Shown here: positions 50,352-60,136 of the stretch, in pieces
Numbering within the stretch: position 1 is the first letter of the stretch
Layout of the letters: the number at the start of each line of letters is the position of its first letter
Assembly (NCBI GenBank): GCA_017302295.1
Contig: JAFLDS010000002.1
Span: 124,001 to 188,000, forward strand
Origin: Thauera sp.
GTDB lineage: Bacteria; Pseudomonadota; Gammaproteobacteria; Burkholderiales; Rhodocyclaceae
DNA length: 64,000 bases
Direction of reading: 5' to 3'
Made by a program: the position numbers and the translations under genes
The notes under the pieces: model-generated
Seen by the model: only the letters and a program-made list of their open reading frames with translations
Told to the model about the DNA's origin: nothing
Database searches by the model: none

Positions 50352-51364
50352 GCCCGCCGCGCTCGCTCGTCGCCGCGGCCACCGTCGCCATCGCGCTCTG
50401 TGGCGCGCTGCCCGCATCGAGCCGGGCGCAGGGAGCGCCGGCGGGATCGTCGCCCACAGTCGCCAGCCCCGCTCCACCGGCGGCCTTCGATTACCGCCTC
50501 GTACCGCAGCAGATCGCCGCGGGCGTCTATGTCCTCGTAGGCCATCTCGAGGACTTCTCGCCGCAGAACGGCGGCAACATCGTCAACACCGGCTTCATCG
50601 TCGGCACCAGCGGAGTCATCGTCATCGACACCGGTCCGTCGAAGCGCTACGGCGAACAGCTGCGCGCCGCGATCGCACGCGTCACGCCGCTGCCGGTGGT
50701 GCTCACGATCAACACCCACCACCACCCCGACCACTTCCTCGGCAACCAGGCCTTCCCGTCAGAGACGCTGGCCGCGCTGCCGGAAGTGATTGCCGGCATC
50801 GCGGCCGAGGGCAATGCGTTCAACGACAACATGTACCGTCTCAACGGCGACTGGATGCGTGACACCGAGGTCGTGGTGCCCCGGCTGACGCTGACGCCGG
50901 GACGCCTGTCGATCGCCGGGCGCGACCTCGAAGTGCTGGCGCTCGGCGGACATACGGCGGCTGACCTGGTGCTGATCGACCATGCCAGCGCAACGGTGTT
51001 CGCCTCCGACCTCGTGTTCCATGAACGTGCACCCACCACGCCGCACGCCGACCTCGCGCGCTGGCGCACCTCGCTCGATACGCTGGGCGCACTTCAAGCA
51101 AAGCGCTGGGTGCCCGGCCACGGCAAGGTCAGCGCCGACACGACCCCCATCACCGAAACCCGCGCCTACCTCGGGTGGCTGAGCGAAACGATCAAGCGCA
51201 GCGCCGAATCTGGCGCCGACATGGCCGAAGCCCTGACCCGCCCCCTGCCGGCAGAGATCCGCCCCTGGGCGCTGGCCGAGAGCGAATACCGGCGTTCGGT
51301 GATTCACCTTTTCCCAGCGGCGGAGCGCACCGCGCTGGCGCCAGCCTCCGGCACCCGCCCCTGA
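50348..51364 (+). CDS. quinoprotein-relay metallo-beta-lactamase-fold hydrolase
   Basis: 338 residues with a signal peptide (VAAATVAIALCGALPASSRA). The metallo-beta-lactamase fold shows THHHPDH (zinc-binding HxHxDH), the later His in LALGGHTAADLVLID and an Asp and His in FASDLVFHE and WVPGHGKV. It is encoded with, and translationally coupled to, the SoxYZ-like carrier. The family is known as the quinoprotein relay metallohydrolase; its substrate, perhaps a thiol ester on the carrier, is unproven. It is periplasmic by its signal. Confidence 0.87.
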   Translation: MSPPRSLVAAATVAIALCGALPASSRAQGAPAGSSPTVASPAPPAAFDYRLVPQQIAAGVYVLVGHLEDFSPQNGGNIVNTGFIVGTSGVIVIDTGPSKRYGEQLRAAIARVTPLPVVLTINTHHHPDHFLGNQAFPSETLAALPEVIAGIAAEGNAFNDNMYRLNGDWMRDTEVVVPRLTLTPGRLSIAGRDLEVLALGGHTAADLVLIDHASATVFASDLVFHERAPTTPHADLARWRTSLDTLGALQAKRWVPGHGKVSADTTPITETRAYLGWLSETIKRSAESGADMAEALTRPLPAEIRPWALAESEYRRSVIHLFPAAERTALAPASGTRP

Positions 51365-51374
51365 CCGCCGACAA

Positions 51375-51399
51375 GCCCCCCGCACCCGCGCGGGGGGGC
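51375..51399 (+). terminator. GC-rich hairpin after the metallohydrolase gene
   Basis: GCCCCCC (51375-51381) and GGGGGGC (51393-51399) pair as a 7-bp stem with an 11-base loop, 10 bases after the stop. No T-run follows. The rest of 51400-51549 shows no gene. Confidence 0.4.
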
Positions 51400-51549
51400 G
51401 CTCACGCGGTGCCGGCCGAACATCAAGACAGGGTCAAGGAAAACCCCTTATCATTCTGCGGGTTTCACTGACGTTCGTCCCTGCGCACCCGGCCAAGCCC
51501 CAACACGCATGGGACGCTCGATCGCAACATCGCCATCCAGGATCCGACC

Positions 51550-52551
51550 ATGCCCTTCACGGGACGATCGCTACGTACGCCGGTATGCCTGCGTCGCCGC
51601 GGTTTTCTCGGGACGCTGGCGGCATTCGGCCTCGGCACGGTCCTGGGCTGCAGGCCTGACGCCCCGCTCACCGTCGCAGCCCATGTGTGGCCCGGCTATG
51701 AACTGATGTTCCTCGCCCGCGATCAGGCCTGGCTCGACACGGCACGACTCAGATTCTTGCGCACCGCCTCCGCGACCGAGTCGATCGAAGCGCTCAGGAC
51801 ACGCCGGGTGAGCGCAGCCGCGCTGACCCTGGACGAGGTCCTGCGCGTGCGCAGCGAAGGCATCCCGCTCACCGTCGTCCTCGTGTTCGACATTTCCTCG
51901 GGCGCGGACGTCGTGCTGGCGAAGGATTCGATCGACAGCCTCGCGGCCCTGCGCGGCAAACGCATCGGCGTGGAAGACAGCGCCGTCGGCAGCCTGATGC
52001 TGCACAAGCTGGAGGAAGCTGCCGGGCTGCAGGAGAAAGAGTTCATCGCAGTCTCGCTGCGAATCGACGAGCACGTCGCGGCATGGAACTCGGGCGGTCT
52101 CGACGCCATCGTCAGCTATGAACCCACCGCTACCCTGCTCGAACACGCCGGGGCCAGACGAATTTTCGACAGCCGGCGCTTCCCGCCCGCCATCATCGAC
52201 GTCCTCGCGATACGGACCGAGGCGCTGAATCGCCACACCGAGGATCTGCGCATTCTGGCGGCCGGGCATTTTCGCGCCCTGCGCCACTTCAATACCCACC
52301 GCATCGATGCCATCCATCGGCTCGGCTCCTCCATGAAGCTCGATGCCGAAAGCGTGACCGAAGTCTATCGCGGGCTGGAATTGCCCGATCTCGATCGCAA
52401 CCGCCACCTCCTGCGGGGCGTCCCGCCCCCCTTGCTGCAGACCGCGGCCGAGCTCTCCGATCTCCTGACGCGTCACGATCTCCTGTTGCGCCGCGATTCG
52501 CTGGACAAGCTCGTCGCGGATGTCGGCCTGCCCACCGGGATCAACGGATGA
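51550..52551 (+). CDS. SsuA/NrtA-like lipoprotein binding protein
   Basis: 333 residues. The N terminus has a twin-arginine motif followed by a lipobox (RRRGFLGTLAAFGLGTVLGC), so it is probably exported by Tat and lipid-anchored. The mature part is an NMT1/SsuA-type solute-binding fold: LTVAAHVWPGYELMFLARDQAWL, LRGKRIGVEDSAVGSLML and AWNSGGLDAIVSYEPTA. No ABC permease or ATPase is adjacent. Its stop overlaps the start of the PhnD-PAS-GGDEF gene by 4 bases, which suggests it serves as a periplasmic sensor partner for that cyclase rather than for import. Confidence 0.8.
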   Translation: MPFTGRSLRTPVCLRRRGFLGTLAAFGLGTVLGCRPDAPLTVAAHVWPGYELMFLARDQAWLDTARLRFLRTASATESIEALRTRRVSAAALTLDEVLRVRSEGIPLTVVLVFDISSGADVVLAKDSIDSLAALRGKRIGVEDSAVGSLMLHKLEEAAGLQEKEFIAVSLRIDEHVAAWNSGGLDAIVSYEPTATLLEHAGARRIFDSRRFPPAIIDVLAIRTEALNRHTEDLRILAAGHFRALRHFNTHRIDAIHRLGSSMKLDAESVTEVYRGLELPDLDRNRHLLRGVPPPLLQTAAELSDLLTRHDLLLRRDSLDKLVADVGLPTGING

Positions 52552-54527
52552 TGTTCCGACGCTGCCTCGCACTCGGACTGGCCATCGCAGTGCTGACCCC
52601 CACCCAGGCCCATGCGGATGCAGCCGGTGCTGTCGGCCCGTCGATCCGGCTGGGGGTGATCACCGACCGTCCGCGCGAGACGGTACAGGCCAGGCTGCAG
52701 CCGCTTGCCGACTATCTCGGCAAGGCGCTGGACAACCGCAAGGTGGAGATCGTGCCACTGGATTTCGACGAAATGGATGCGAACAGCACCCGCTACCAGA
52801 TCGATTTCCTGCTCACCAGCCCCCCGCAATACGTCCGCCTTAAGAACAGGAATACCTTCTCGGGCGCGCTCGCCACCCTCGTCGACGAGGACGCCGGGCG
52901 TCCCTTGCGGGCGATCGGCGGCACCATCGTGGCGCGATCGGATCGAGCCGACATCGCCACCCTCGCCGATCTCGCCAGACAGCGCATCGCGATCGCCCAC
53001 CCCGAATCCCTGGGCGGCTACCAGGCACAGGTGTGGGCCCTGCGCAACGCCGGGCTGCCCCTGCCGCCTGCCAACCGCATCCTCGTCGCCGGACTGCCAC
53101 AGGAGCGCGTCATCGACGCGGTGCTGCGCGGCGAGGCGGATGCCGGCTTCGTCCTTGCCGGCGTTCTCGAGGAGCTGGTGCGCATGGGCCGGATCGAGGC
53201 CGGCGCGCTGAAAGTCATCAACGAACAGGCGCTGTCCGACTTTCCATATCGCGTATCGACCTACCTCCACCCGGCCGAGCCGTTCGTCGCCCTGCCCCAT
53301 GTCGGCGAGGACCTGTCGCGGCGCGTGACATCCCTGCTGCTTTCGATGCCCCGCCAGTCGGGCCCGGACGGCACGCGCTACAGCTTCACCATCCCGGCGG
53401 ACTACGGCGGCATCGAGGACATGATGCGCGAACTGCGTCTGCCGCCCTTCGATGCGCCACCCGACGTCCGGATCACCGACATCTGGCGTCAGTACCGCGC
53501 CCAGATCGTGGCGGGCGCCGCGGCGGGACTCGTCATCCTCGGTCTCGTCCTGGCGCTGTGGGGGCGCAACCGCCAGCTCGCCACGTCGCGGCGCAGGGTC
53601 GAGCAAGCAAGACAGCGGCTCGAGCACGAGCGCGCCTTCCTGCAGCAGATGATCGATGCCATCCCCGACCACATCTTCTTCAAGGACCGGCAGTTCCGCT
53701 ACCTCGGCTGCAACCGCAGCTTCAGCGAGGACATGGTCGGGGTGCCGCCCGCGGACGTGCTTGGCCGGACCGATTTCGAGCTCCTTCGCGACGCCGACAC
53801 TGCTGAAGCCCGTCGCGCCACGGACAGCGAGGCGATGAACTCGGGTGCGCCCACGCGGCATGAAGAGGTGCTGCCGCTGGCAGCGGGCACCGAGATGATC
53901 GCCGAGACGGTCAAGGTTCCGTTTCGCGACGCTGCCGGCAACGTCGCCGGCGTGATCGGCATCTCGCGCGACATCAGCGACCGGCGCCGTGCCGAAGACC
54001 GCATTCGCCACCTCGCGCAACACGACTTGCTGACTGGACTTCCCAACCGCGCGCTGTTCGCCGACCGGGTGGAAAACGCGATCGCGGCCGCGCGGCGCGA
54101 GCACACCCTGCTCGGGCTGTTGCTCATCGACCTCGACCACTTCAAGGCGATCAACGACACGCTGGGGCATGCCATCGGCGATGCCGTTCTCACCGAAGTC
54201 GGCCACCGCCTGCGCTCGGCAATCCGGGAATCCGACACCGCGGCCCGCCTCGGCGGCGATGAGTTCGTGATCCTGCTACGCACCATCCATGACGAGGCCG
54301 ATGCGTTGAACGTGGCCGAAAAGGTTCGCCAGGCCGTCAAGCAGCCGTTCGAGCTCGACGGGCAGCGGCTGTCGATCTCCGTCAGCGTCGGCGTCGCGCT
54401 CTATCCGCTGCACGGCGAACATCTGGATGCCCTCTCTCTGCACGCCGACCAGGCCATGTACCGCATGAAGGAGGCTGGACGGGACGCCGTCGGCCTCTAC
54501 CAGCCAGACCCCGCGCCTTCAACCTGA
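52548..54527 (+). CDS. PhnD-PAS-GGDEF diguanylate cyclase
   Basis: 659 residues. Signal peptide (about 1-24), then a periplasmic PhnD-like binding domain (about 32-290: IRLGVITDRPRETVQARLQPLADYLG, DFLLTSPPQYVRL), a membrane helix (about 321-341, IVAGAAAGLVILGLVLALWG), a cytoplasmic PAS domain (about 360-480, ending GVIGISRDISDRRRAE) and a GGDEF domain with GGDEF at 569-573 and an RxxD site (RESD) five residues before. No EAL domain. It should make c-di-GMP in response to a periplasmic ligand. The upstream lipoprotein gene overlaps it by ATGA-type coupling. Confidence 0.9.
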   Translation: MMFRRCLALGLAIAVLTPTQAHADAAGAVGPSIRLGVITDRPRETVQARLQPLADYLGKALDNRKVEIVPLDFDEMDANSTRYQIDFLLTSPPQYVRLKNRNTFSGALATLVDEDAGRPLRAIGGTIVARSDRADIATLADLARQRIAIAHPESLGGYQAQVWALRNAGLPLPPANRILVAGLPQERVIDAVLRGEADAGFVLAGVLEELVRMGRIEAGALKVINEQALSDFPYRVSTYLHPAEPFVALPHVGEDLSRRVTSLLLSMPRQSGPDGTRYSFTIPADYGGIEDMMRELRLPPFDAPPDVRITDIWRQYRAQIVAGAAAGLVILGLVLALWGRNRQLATSRRRVEQARQRLEHERAFLQQMIDAIPDHIFFKDRQFRYLGCNRSFSEDMVGVPPADVLGRTDFELLRDADTAEARRATDSEAMNSGAPTRHEEVLPLAAGTEMIAETVKVPFRDAAGNVAGVIGISRDISDRRRAEDRIRHLAQHDLLTGLPNRALFADRVENAIAAARREHTLLGLLLIDLDHFKAINDTLGHAIGDAVLTEVGHRLRSAIRESDTAARLGGDEFVILLRTIHDEADALNVAEKVRQAVKQPFELDGQRLSISVSVGVALYPLHGEHLDALSLHADQAMYRMKEAGRDAVGLYQPDPAPST

Positions 54528-54565
54528 ACGCGGCGCCGACCACTGCCATCCCGGCGGGACGGCGC

Positions 54566-55507
54566 TCAGGCCGCCGCTTCGCCCGCGGGCTTCTCCAGCG
54601 CCCTGGCGATGTGCGCCTCGTTCAGCTCCGGCGCGCACAGCTCGATGAAGCGGTAGGCGAACCCGCGCAGGTAGTGACCGCGACGCACCGCGATACGGGT
54701 GATGTTCTCGGGGAACAGATGGCTGCTGTCGAGCTGGCGCAACTCTCCGTCGCGCGCCGGATTGAAAGCCATCGACGCCAGGATGCCGACCCCCAGCCCC
54801 AGTTCCACATAGGTCTTGATCACGTCGGCGTCCAGGGCCGACATCACCACGTCGGGCACCAGCCCTGCCTGGGTGAAGGCCTGGTCGATGCGCGCACGGC
54901 CGGTGAAGCCCTCGTGATAGGTGATGACCGGGAAGTGGGAGATCGCCTCCAGCGTCAGCGGCTGCACCGACTCCAGCGGATGGCCCGCCGGCACGATCAC
55001 CGAGTGATGCCAACTGTAGTAAGGAAAGGACGCCAGCTCCGGCACCTCGGCCACCGCCTCGGTGGCGATGCCGATGTCCGCCTCGCCATCGAGCAGCATC
55101 TGCACGAGCTCCTCCGGGCTCGCCTGGTGCAGCTTCAGGTAGACCTTGGGAAACGCGCGCTTGAACTCGGTCACCACCTTGGGCAACGCATAGCGCGCCT
55201 GGGTGTGAGTGGTGGCGATCGTCAGCGTGCCCTCGTCACGGTTGCTGTACTGCTCGGCCAGGCGCTTGATGTTGCCGGCGTCGAGCAGCATGCGCTCGAC
55301 CATCACGACGAGTTCCTTGCCCGGCTCGGTGAGGCCGAGCAGGCGCTTGCCCTTGCGCACGAAAAGCTCGATGCCGAGTTCGTCCTCGAGATCCTTGATG
55401 TGCTTGGATACGCCCGATTGCGAGGTAAACAGGGCGTTGGCCACCTCGGTGAGGTTGAAGCCGCGCCGGACGGTCTCGCGGATGATGCGAAGTTGCTGGA
55501 AATTCAT
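54566..55507 (-). CDS. cysB: LysR-type regulator CysB
   Basis: 313 residues. Winged helix-turn-helix at the N terminus ([40 protein letters not shown]), then the CysB effector domain with [11 protein letters not shown] and [15 protein letters not shown], which bind the inducer (O-acetylserine or sulfate-like anion in CysB). The start overlaps the cysA stop as ATGA, making it the last gene of cysTWAB. It activates sulfate uptake and assimilation genes in related bacteria, so here it probably controls its own operon. Confidence 0.94.
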   Translation of the reverse strand: MNFQQLRIIRETVRRGFNLTEVANALFTSQSGVSKHIKDLEDELGIELFVRKGKRLLGLTEPGKELVVMVERMLLDAGNIKRLAEQYSNRDEGTLTIATTHTQARYALPKVVTEFKRAFPKVYLKLHQASPEELVQMLLDGEADIGIATEAVAEVPELASFPYYSWHHSVIVPAGHPLESVQPLTLEAISHFPVITYHEGFTGRARIDQAFTQAGLVPDVVMSALDADVIKTYVELGLGVGILASMAFNPARDGELRQLDSSHLFPENITRIAVRRGHYLRGFAYRFIELCAPELNEAHIARALEKPAGEAAA

Positions 55508-56610
55508 GCGCGCGCTCCCGCACCCGCGGCTTCGCGCTCGAACACCTTCAGCCGCGACGGCACCAGCCTCACCCGCTGCCCGTCAGTCAGCCCGAGCGAC
55601 TGGACCTGCTCCCGCGTCAGTTCCACCTCGAAGTGCTGACCGGTGGTGCCATTGACCCCGTCGAGCTCGACCCGTGCCGTCACGCCGAAGGACAGCACGC
55701 GGCTCACCCGCGCCGCGATCCCGGCGGTGGAGTCCGGATCGACGTCGATATCCAGCTCGTGCGGCCGGGCGAAGGCCACCACCTCGGCGCCATGATCGAG
55801 ATGCCCTGACTCGTGCGTGAGCGCGTCCGGCGGCAGCACATCCTCGCCCACGCGAACCCCTTCGCCATCGACGCGACCATGAAACAGATTCACCGAACCG
55901 AGGAAGCCATAAACGAAGGGCGTCGCCGGCCGCCGATAGACCTCCTCCGGCGTGCCGATCTGCTCGACGCCGCCACGGTTCATCAGCACCACGCGGTCGG
56001 CCACTTCCAGCGCTTCCTCCTGATCGTGGGTGACGAAGATCGAGGTGATGTGCAGGTCGTCGTGCAGCTTGCGCAGCCAGCGCCGCAGTTCCTTGCGCAC
56101 CTTGGCGTCGAGCGCGCCGAAGGGCTCGTCGAGCAGCAGCACGCGCGGTTCCACCGCCAGCGCGCGGGCGAGCGCGATGCGCTGGCGCTGGCCGCCGGAC
56201 AGCTGCGCCGGAAAGCGGTCCGCCAGCCAGTCGAGCTGCACCAGGTTCAACAGCTCATGCACCTTGTCGCGGATCTGCTTCTCGGACGGACGCTGCGCGC
56301 GCGGCTTCATCCTCATGCCGAAGGCGACGTTGTCGAACACCGTCATGTGACGGAACAGCGCGTAGTGCTGGAACACGAAGCCCACCTGGCGCTCGCGCAC
56401 ATGGGTGCCGGAGGCGTCCTCGCCGTCGAGCAGCACCTGGCCGCTGTCGGCCGATTCCAGCCCGGCGATGATGCGCAACAGCGTGGTCTTGCCGCAGCCC
56501 GAGGGGCCCAGCAGCGCGACGAGCTCGCCAGTGGGAAAGTCGAGGGTGACCTTGTCCAGCGCGACGAAGTCGCCAAAACGCTTTTCGATGTTGCTGACCC
56601 TGATGCTCAT
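55504..56610 (-). CDS. cysA: sulfate/thiosulfate ABC transporter ATPase
   Basis: 368 residues. Walker [11 protein letters not shown]-loop FVFQHYALF, signature [16 protein letters not shown], Walker [13 protein letters not shown] and the switch His in [15 protein letters not shown]. The C-terminal regulatory TOBE-like part includes RPHELDID. It powers sulfate import with CysT and CysW. ATGA overlaps join it to cysW upstream and cysB downstream. Confidence 0.96.
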   Translation of the reverse strand: MSIRVSNIEKRFGDFVALDKVTLDFPTGELVALLGPSGCGKTTLLRIIAGLESADSGQVLLDGEDASGTHVRERQVGFVFQHYALFRHMTVFDNVAFGMRMKPRAQRPSEKQIRDKVHELLNLVQLDWLADRFPAQLSGGQRQRIALARALAVEPRVLLLDEPFGALDAKVRKELRRWLRKLHDDLHITSIFVTHDQEEALEVADRVVLMNRGGVEQIGTPEEVYRRPATPFVYGFLGSVNLFHGRVDGEGVRVGEDVLPPDALTHESGHLDHGAEVVAFARPHELDIDVDPDSTAGIAARVSRVLSFGVTARVELDGVNGTTGQHFEVELTREQVQSLGLTDGQRVRLVPSRLKVFEREAAGAGARA

Positions 56611-57512
56611 GATGCGTCGTCCTGTTTTTCATTGTGCGCCGCAGCGGCGCGATGTTCCACCCAGGTCTTGATGCCGAGCGTGACCAAAGCCAGCATCGCC
56701 AGCAGGGAGGCCACCGCGAAGGCCGCGGCGAACTGGTATTCGTTGTAGAGAATCTCGACGTGCAGCGGCAGCGTGTTGGTTTCGCCGCGGATGTGGCCCG
56801 ACACCACGCTCACCGCGCCGAACTCGCCCATCGCCCGCGCGTTGGTGAGGATCACGCCGTACATCAGGCCCCACTTGATGTTGGGCAGGGTCACATGCCA
56901 GAAGGTCTGCCAGCCGTTTGCGCCGAGCACCACCGCGGCCTCCTCCTCTTCCTTGCCCTGCGCCTCCATCAGCGGGATCAGCTCGCGGGCGACGAAGGGA
57001 AAGGTCACGAACACGGTGGCCAGCACGATGCCGGGCACCGCGAAGATGACCTTGATATCGTGCTCCGATAGCCACGGCCCCAGCCAGCCCTGCGCGCCGA
57101 ACACCAACACGTAGATGAGGCCGGCGATCACCGGCGACACCGAGAACGGCAAATCGATCAGCGTGATCAGGAAGTGCTTGCCGCGGAACTCGAACTTGGC
57201 GATCGCCCATGCCGCGGCGACGCCGAACACCAGGTTGAGCGGCAACGCGATCGCCGCCGCGATCAGCGTCAGCTTCACCGCCGACAGCGCATCCGGGTCG
57301 ATCAGCGCGGTGACATAGGTTTCCCAGCCCTTCCTCAATGCTTCCACCAGCACCGCCACCAGCGGCATCAGCAGGAACACGGCGAAGAAAGTGAGCGATA
57401 CGCCGACGATCAACCACTTGACGACCGGCGACTCGCGCGTCGCCGCCTTCGATTCGAAACGGGCGGCACCGTCGCCACCCGCGCTCCACTGCATTGCAAT
57501 CGCGCCGGACAT
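56607..57512 (-). CDS. cysW: sulfate ABC transporter permease CysW
   Basis: 301 residues from ATG 57512, which overlaps the cysT stop as TGATG. Six membrane helices, with the ABC permease EAA-type loop [23 protein letters not shown] facing Cys[32 protein letters not shown] is typical of CysW. The N-terminal 40 residues are polar. It pairs with CysT to form the membrane channel. Confidence 0.95.
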   Translation of the reverse strand: MSGAIAMQWSAGGDGAARFESKAATRESPVVKWLIVGVSLTFFAVFLLMPLVAVLVEALRKGWETYVTALIDPDALSAVKLTLIAAAIALPLNLVFGVAAAWAIAKFEFRGKHFLITLIDLPFSVSPVIAGLIYVLVFGAQGWLGPWLSEHDIKVIFAVPGIVLATVFVTFPFVARELIPLMEAQGKEEEEAAVVLGANGWQTFWHVTLPNIKWGLMYGVILTNARAMGEFGAVSVVSGHIRGETNTLPLHVEILYNEYQFAAAFAVASLLAMLALVTLGIKTWVEHRAAAAHNEKQDDAS

Positions 57513-58351
57513 CAGCGGTTCCTCCCGGTACGTTTTGCGGTCCACGCTTGCAGGCCGTTGATGACCAGCAGCAGCGTGAAGGAGAACAGCAGCATCACCA
57601 CCGCGATCGCGGTCGCCCCGGTGTAGTCGTACTGCTCGAGCTTGGTGATGATCATCAGCGGCGTGATCTCGGACACCATCGGGATGTTGCCGGCGATGAA
57701 GATCACCGAGCCGTACTCACCCACCGCGCGGGCAAAGGCCAGCGCGAAACCGGTCAGCAGCGCCGGCAGCAGCACCGGCAGGATCACGTGACGGAAGATC
57801 TGCCAGCGCTGCGCGCCCAGGCTCGCCGCCGCCTCTTCCAGCTCGGTGTCAAGGTCTTCCAGGATGGGCTGCACCGTGCGCACCACGAAGGGCAGGCCGA
57901 TGAACACCAGCGCCACCAGCACGCCCAGCGGCTTGAACGCCACCTGGATGCCCAGCGGCTCAAGCAACTGGCCGATCCAGCCGTTCTTCGCATACAGCGC
58001 GGTCAGCGCGATGCCCGCCACCGCGGTGGGCAGCGCGAACGGCAGGTCAACGAGCGCATCGATCAGCTTCTTGCCCGGGAAGCTGTAGCGCACCAGCGCC
58101 CAGGCCAGCATCAGCCCGAACACCGCGTTGATCGCCGCCGCCAGCAGAGACATGCCGAACGACAGCTTGTACGAGGCCACCACCCGCGGCGCGCTGACGA
58201 CCGCCCAGAACTGATCGAAGGTGAGCGTGAACGTCTTCAGGAACACCGCCGCCAGCGGCACAAGGACGATCAGCGACAGGTAGGCCAGCGTGTAGCCGAG
58301 GGTGAGCCGGAAGCCCGGCAGCACGCGGAAGGATCGGGCCGGGGCGCTCAT
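57512..58351 (-). CDS. cysT: sulfate ABC transporter permease CysT
   Basis: 279 residues from ATG 58351 (GCAGGAGGG upstream). Six membrane helices; [21 protein letters not shown] and the EAA loop [43 protein letters not shown] is the CysT signature. First gene of cysT-cysW-cysA-cysB. No sulfate-binding protein gene (sbp or cysP) is in the cluster, so binding proteins must be encoded elsewhere. Confidence 0.95.
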   Translation of the reverse strand: MSAPARSFRVLPGFRLTLGYTLAYLSLIVLVPLAAVFLKTFTLTFDQFWAVVSAPRVVASYKLSFGMSLLAAAINAVFGLMLAWALVRYSFPGKKLIDALVDLPFALPTAVAGIALTALYAKNGWIGQLLEPLGIQVAFKPLGVLVALVFIGLPFVVRTVQPILEDLDTELEEAAASLGAQRWQIFRHVILPVLLPALLTGFALAFARAVGEYGSVIFIAGNIPMVSEITPLMIITKLEQYDYTGATAIAVVMLLFSFTLLLVINGLQAWTAKRTGRNR

Positions 58352-58450
58352 GGCGCCCTCCTGCGGCCGGGCCGGCGAACGGCTTGAGGTGTAACGAGGA
58401 ACATGGCGAGCTTCTTGGATCTGCGTAATGAAGCAGAGTCTAAGAGTCCG

Positions 58451-58500
58451 CCTTGTAATCAATAAATAATAAAAATCGCGTTCCTTATTCTGTTTTCTGC
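58451..58500 (-). promoter_or_regulatory. AT-rich upstream region of cysT
   Basis: A run such as AATCAATAAATAATAAAAAT inside otherwise GC-rich DNA lies about 100-150 bases before cysT. On the minus strand it offers -10-like TATTAT/TTATTG sequences and AATAAGG, and it is the expected place for CysB binding. I cannot fix the exact promoter. The 213-base gap 58352-58564 holds no gene. Confidence 0.4.
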
Positions 58501-58564
58501 TAAGTCGGCAACTCCGACACCCACGCCGACCCTTGGCGAACGATCTTGCAGGTAGGGCCGGGCG

Positions 58565-59962
58565 TCACGGTGCAGGCAGGATGAAGGTGCTCTTCTCGCG
58601 GACGACGGCGTTCTCGTCGTGCAGCGCCGCCGTCCGGAACTCGATCGGCTGCGCGCCCGAGAGTCCGTCCGCCGTCGGCGACGACACGGTGAACGAGACA
58701 GTCCGGATGCTGCCCGGCTCGACGGCGAACTCGGAGGGGCCCTCGATCCGCAGTTCTGGCAATCCGCTTACGTCTATCCCGAACCGACGATGCGTTTCCT
58801 CCAGGTTGATCAGCTTCAGTGTGTAGGCATTCTCGATGCGCCCCTCCGCGGTTTCCCGCATCAATGCGCCGCGGTCGCGCATCACCTCGACGCGCAGCAG
58901 CACACGCTCGTTCAGCGTCCAGGCACTCAAGGCGGCAAAGACGAGCAGCAAGCCGACATAGGCGAGCACCCGTGGCCGCAGGCGAAAACCCGTCGGCTTG
59001 GGCTTGCCGGCGAGTTCGTTGTCCGTCATGAAGCGGATCAGGCCGCGCGGCGCGCCGATCCTGTCCATGACCTCGTCGCAGCCGTCGATGCACAGGCCAC
59101 AGTTGATGCACTGGTATTGCAGCCCGTCACGGATGTCGATGCCGGTCGGGCACACCTGCACGCAAATGCCGCAATCGATGCAATCACCTGTCGACTTCGC
59201 CTGGCGCAGGACGCCACGCGGTTCGCCACGTTGGCGGTCGTAGCTGACGTTGGCCGTCGCCGGATCGAACATCACGCCCTGGAAGCGCGAGTAGGGGCAC
59301 ATGTGCTGGCACACCGCCTCGCGCGCCAACCCTGCCTGCACGTAGGTGAAGGTGGCGTAGAACAGCAGCCAGAACGCTTCCCACGGGCCGGCCTGGAACG
59401 CGACGATCGCCGGTAGCAGTTCCCGGATCGGGGTGAAGTAGCCGACGAAGGTGATCGCGGTCCACGCCGCCACCAGCCCCCAGATGCCGTGCTTGATCGA
59501 CTTGATCAACAGCTTGCGCGCAGAGATCGGGCTTTGGTCCAGCCGCAGGCGCGCAAGATGGTCGCCTTCGACCCTGGCCTCGATCCAGGTGAAAATGGAT
59601 GTATAGACGGTCTGCGGACAGGCGAAGCCGCAGAACAGCCGTCCGGCCAGGGCGGTGACGAAGAACAGCGCCGTCGCCGCCAGGATCAGCACGAAGGCGA
59701 GCAGCAGCGCATCCTGCGGCCACAGCACCAGATCGAAGAGGTAGAGCTTCTCGTGGGCGATGTCGAACAGGATCGCCTGCCGCGAACCCGTCCCGGTCGT
59801 CCAGGGAAGCCAGCACGCGCCGTAGAAGACGATCTGCGTGAGCCACACCATCGTCCAGCGGAGGGTGTTGTAGCGCCCCTGCACCGACTTGGCGTGGATC
59901 TTTCCCTTCTTGCGATAGAACTCCAGCTTGGCTTCGCGCACCTTGCTGACGGCCTGGTTCAT
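58565..59962 (-). CDS. ccoG: cytochrome cbb3 oxidase assembly protein CcoG (FixG/RdxA)
   Basis: 465 residues. Several membrane helices in the first half (LRWTMVWLTQIVFYGACWLPW, LLAFVLILAATALFFVTALAG), the CGFACPQTVY and CQHMCPYSRFQG motifs, then two ferredoxin-type [4Fe-4S] motifs CIDCGICVQVCPTG and CINCGLCIDGCDEV. The C-terminal periplasmic immunoglobulin-like part starts near residue 340. It is a copper reductase-type helper of cbb3 oxidase assembly. No ccoNOP genes are in the window, so it stands apart from its usual operon. Confidence 0.94.
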   Translation of the reverse strand: MNQAVSKVREAKLEFYRKKGKIHAKSVQGRYNTLRWTMVWLTQIVFYGACWLPWTTGTGSRQAILFDIAHEKLYLFDLVLWPQDALLLAFVLILAATALFFVTALAGRLFCGFACPQTVYTSIFTWIEARVEGDHLARLRLDQSPISARKLLIKSIKHGIWGLVAAWTAITFVGYFTPIRELLPAIVAFQAGPWEAFWLLFYATFTYVQAGLAREAVCQHMCPYSRFQGVMFDPATANVSYDRQRGEPRGVLRQAKSTGDCIDCGICVQVCPTGIDIRDGLQYQCINCGLCIDGCDEVMDRIGAPRGLIRFMTDNELAGKPKPTGFRLRPRVLAYVGLLLVFAALSAWTLNERVLLRVEVMRDRGALMRETAEGRIENAYTLKLINLEETHRRFGIDVSGLPELRIEGPSEFAVEPGSIRTVSFTVSSPTADGLSGAQPIEFRTAALHDENAVVREKSTFILPAP

Positions 59963-60136
59963 GCTTGTGCTCCGGGTCTGACGATGGCCGCCAGTACATC
60001 ATCGGGCGCGAAACAGGATCAGATTCAGATCGTCTTATTTTCAATAGGTACAGATTGAAGGTGCGACGGCAGGCTGTGCCGGATCACGATCGTGCTGACA
60101 GCCTTCTTCGGCGACGAACTTGCCCGCTGGGCCAGC

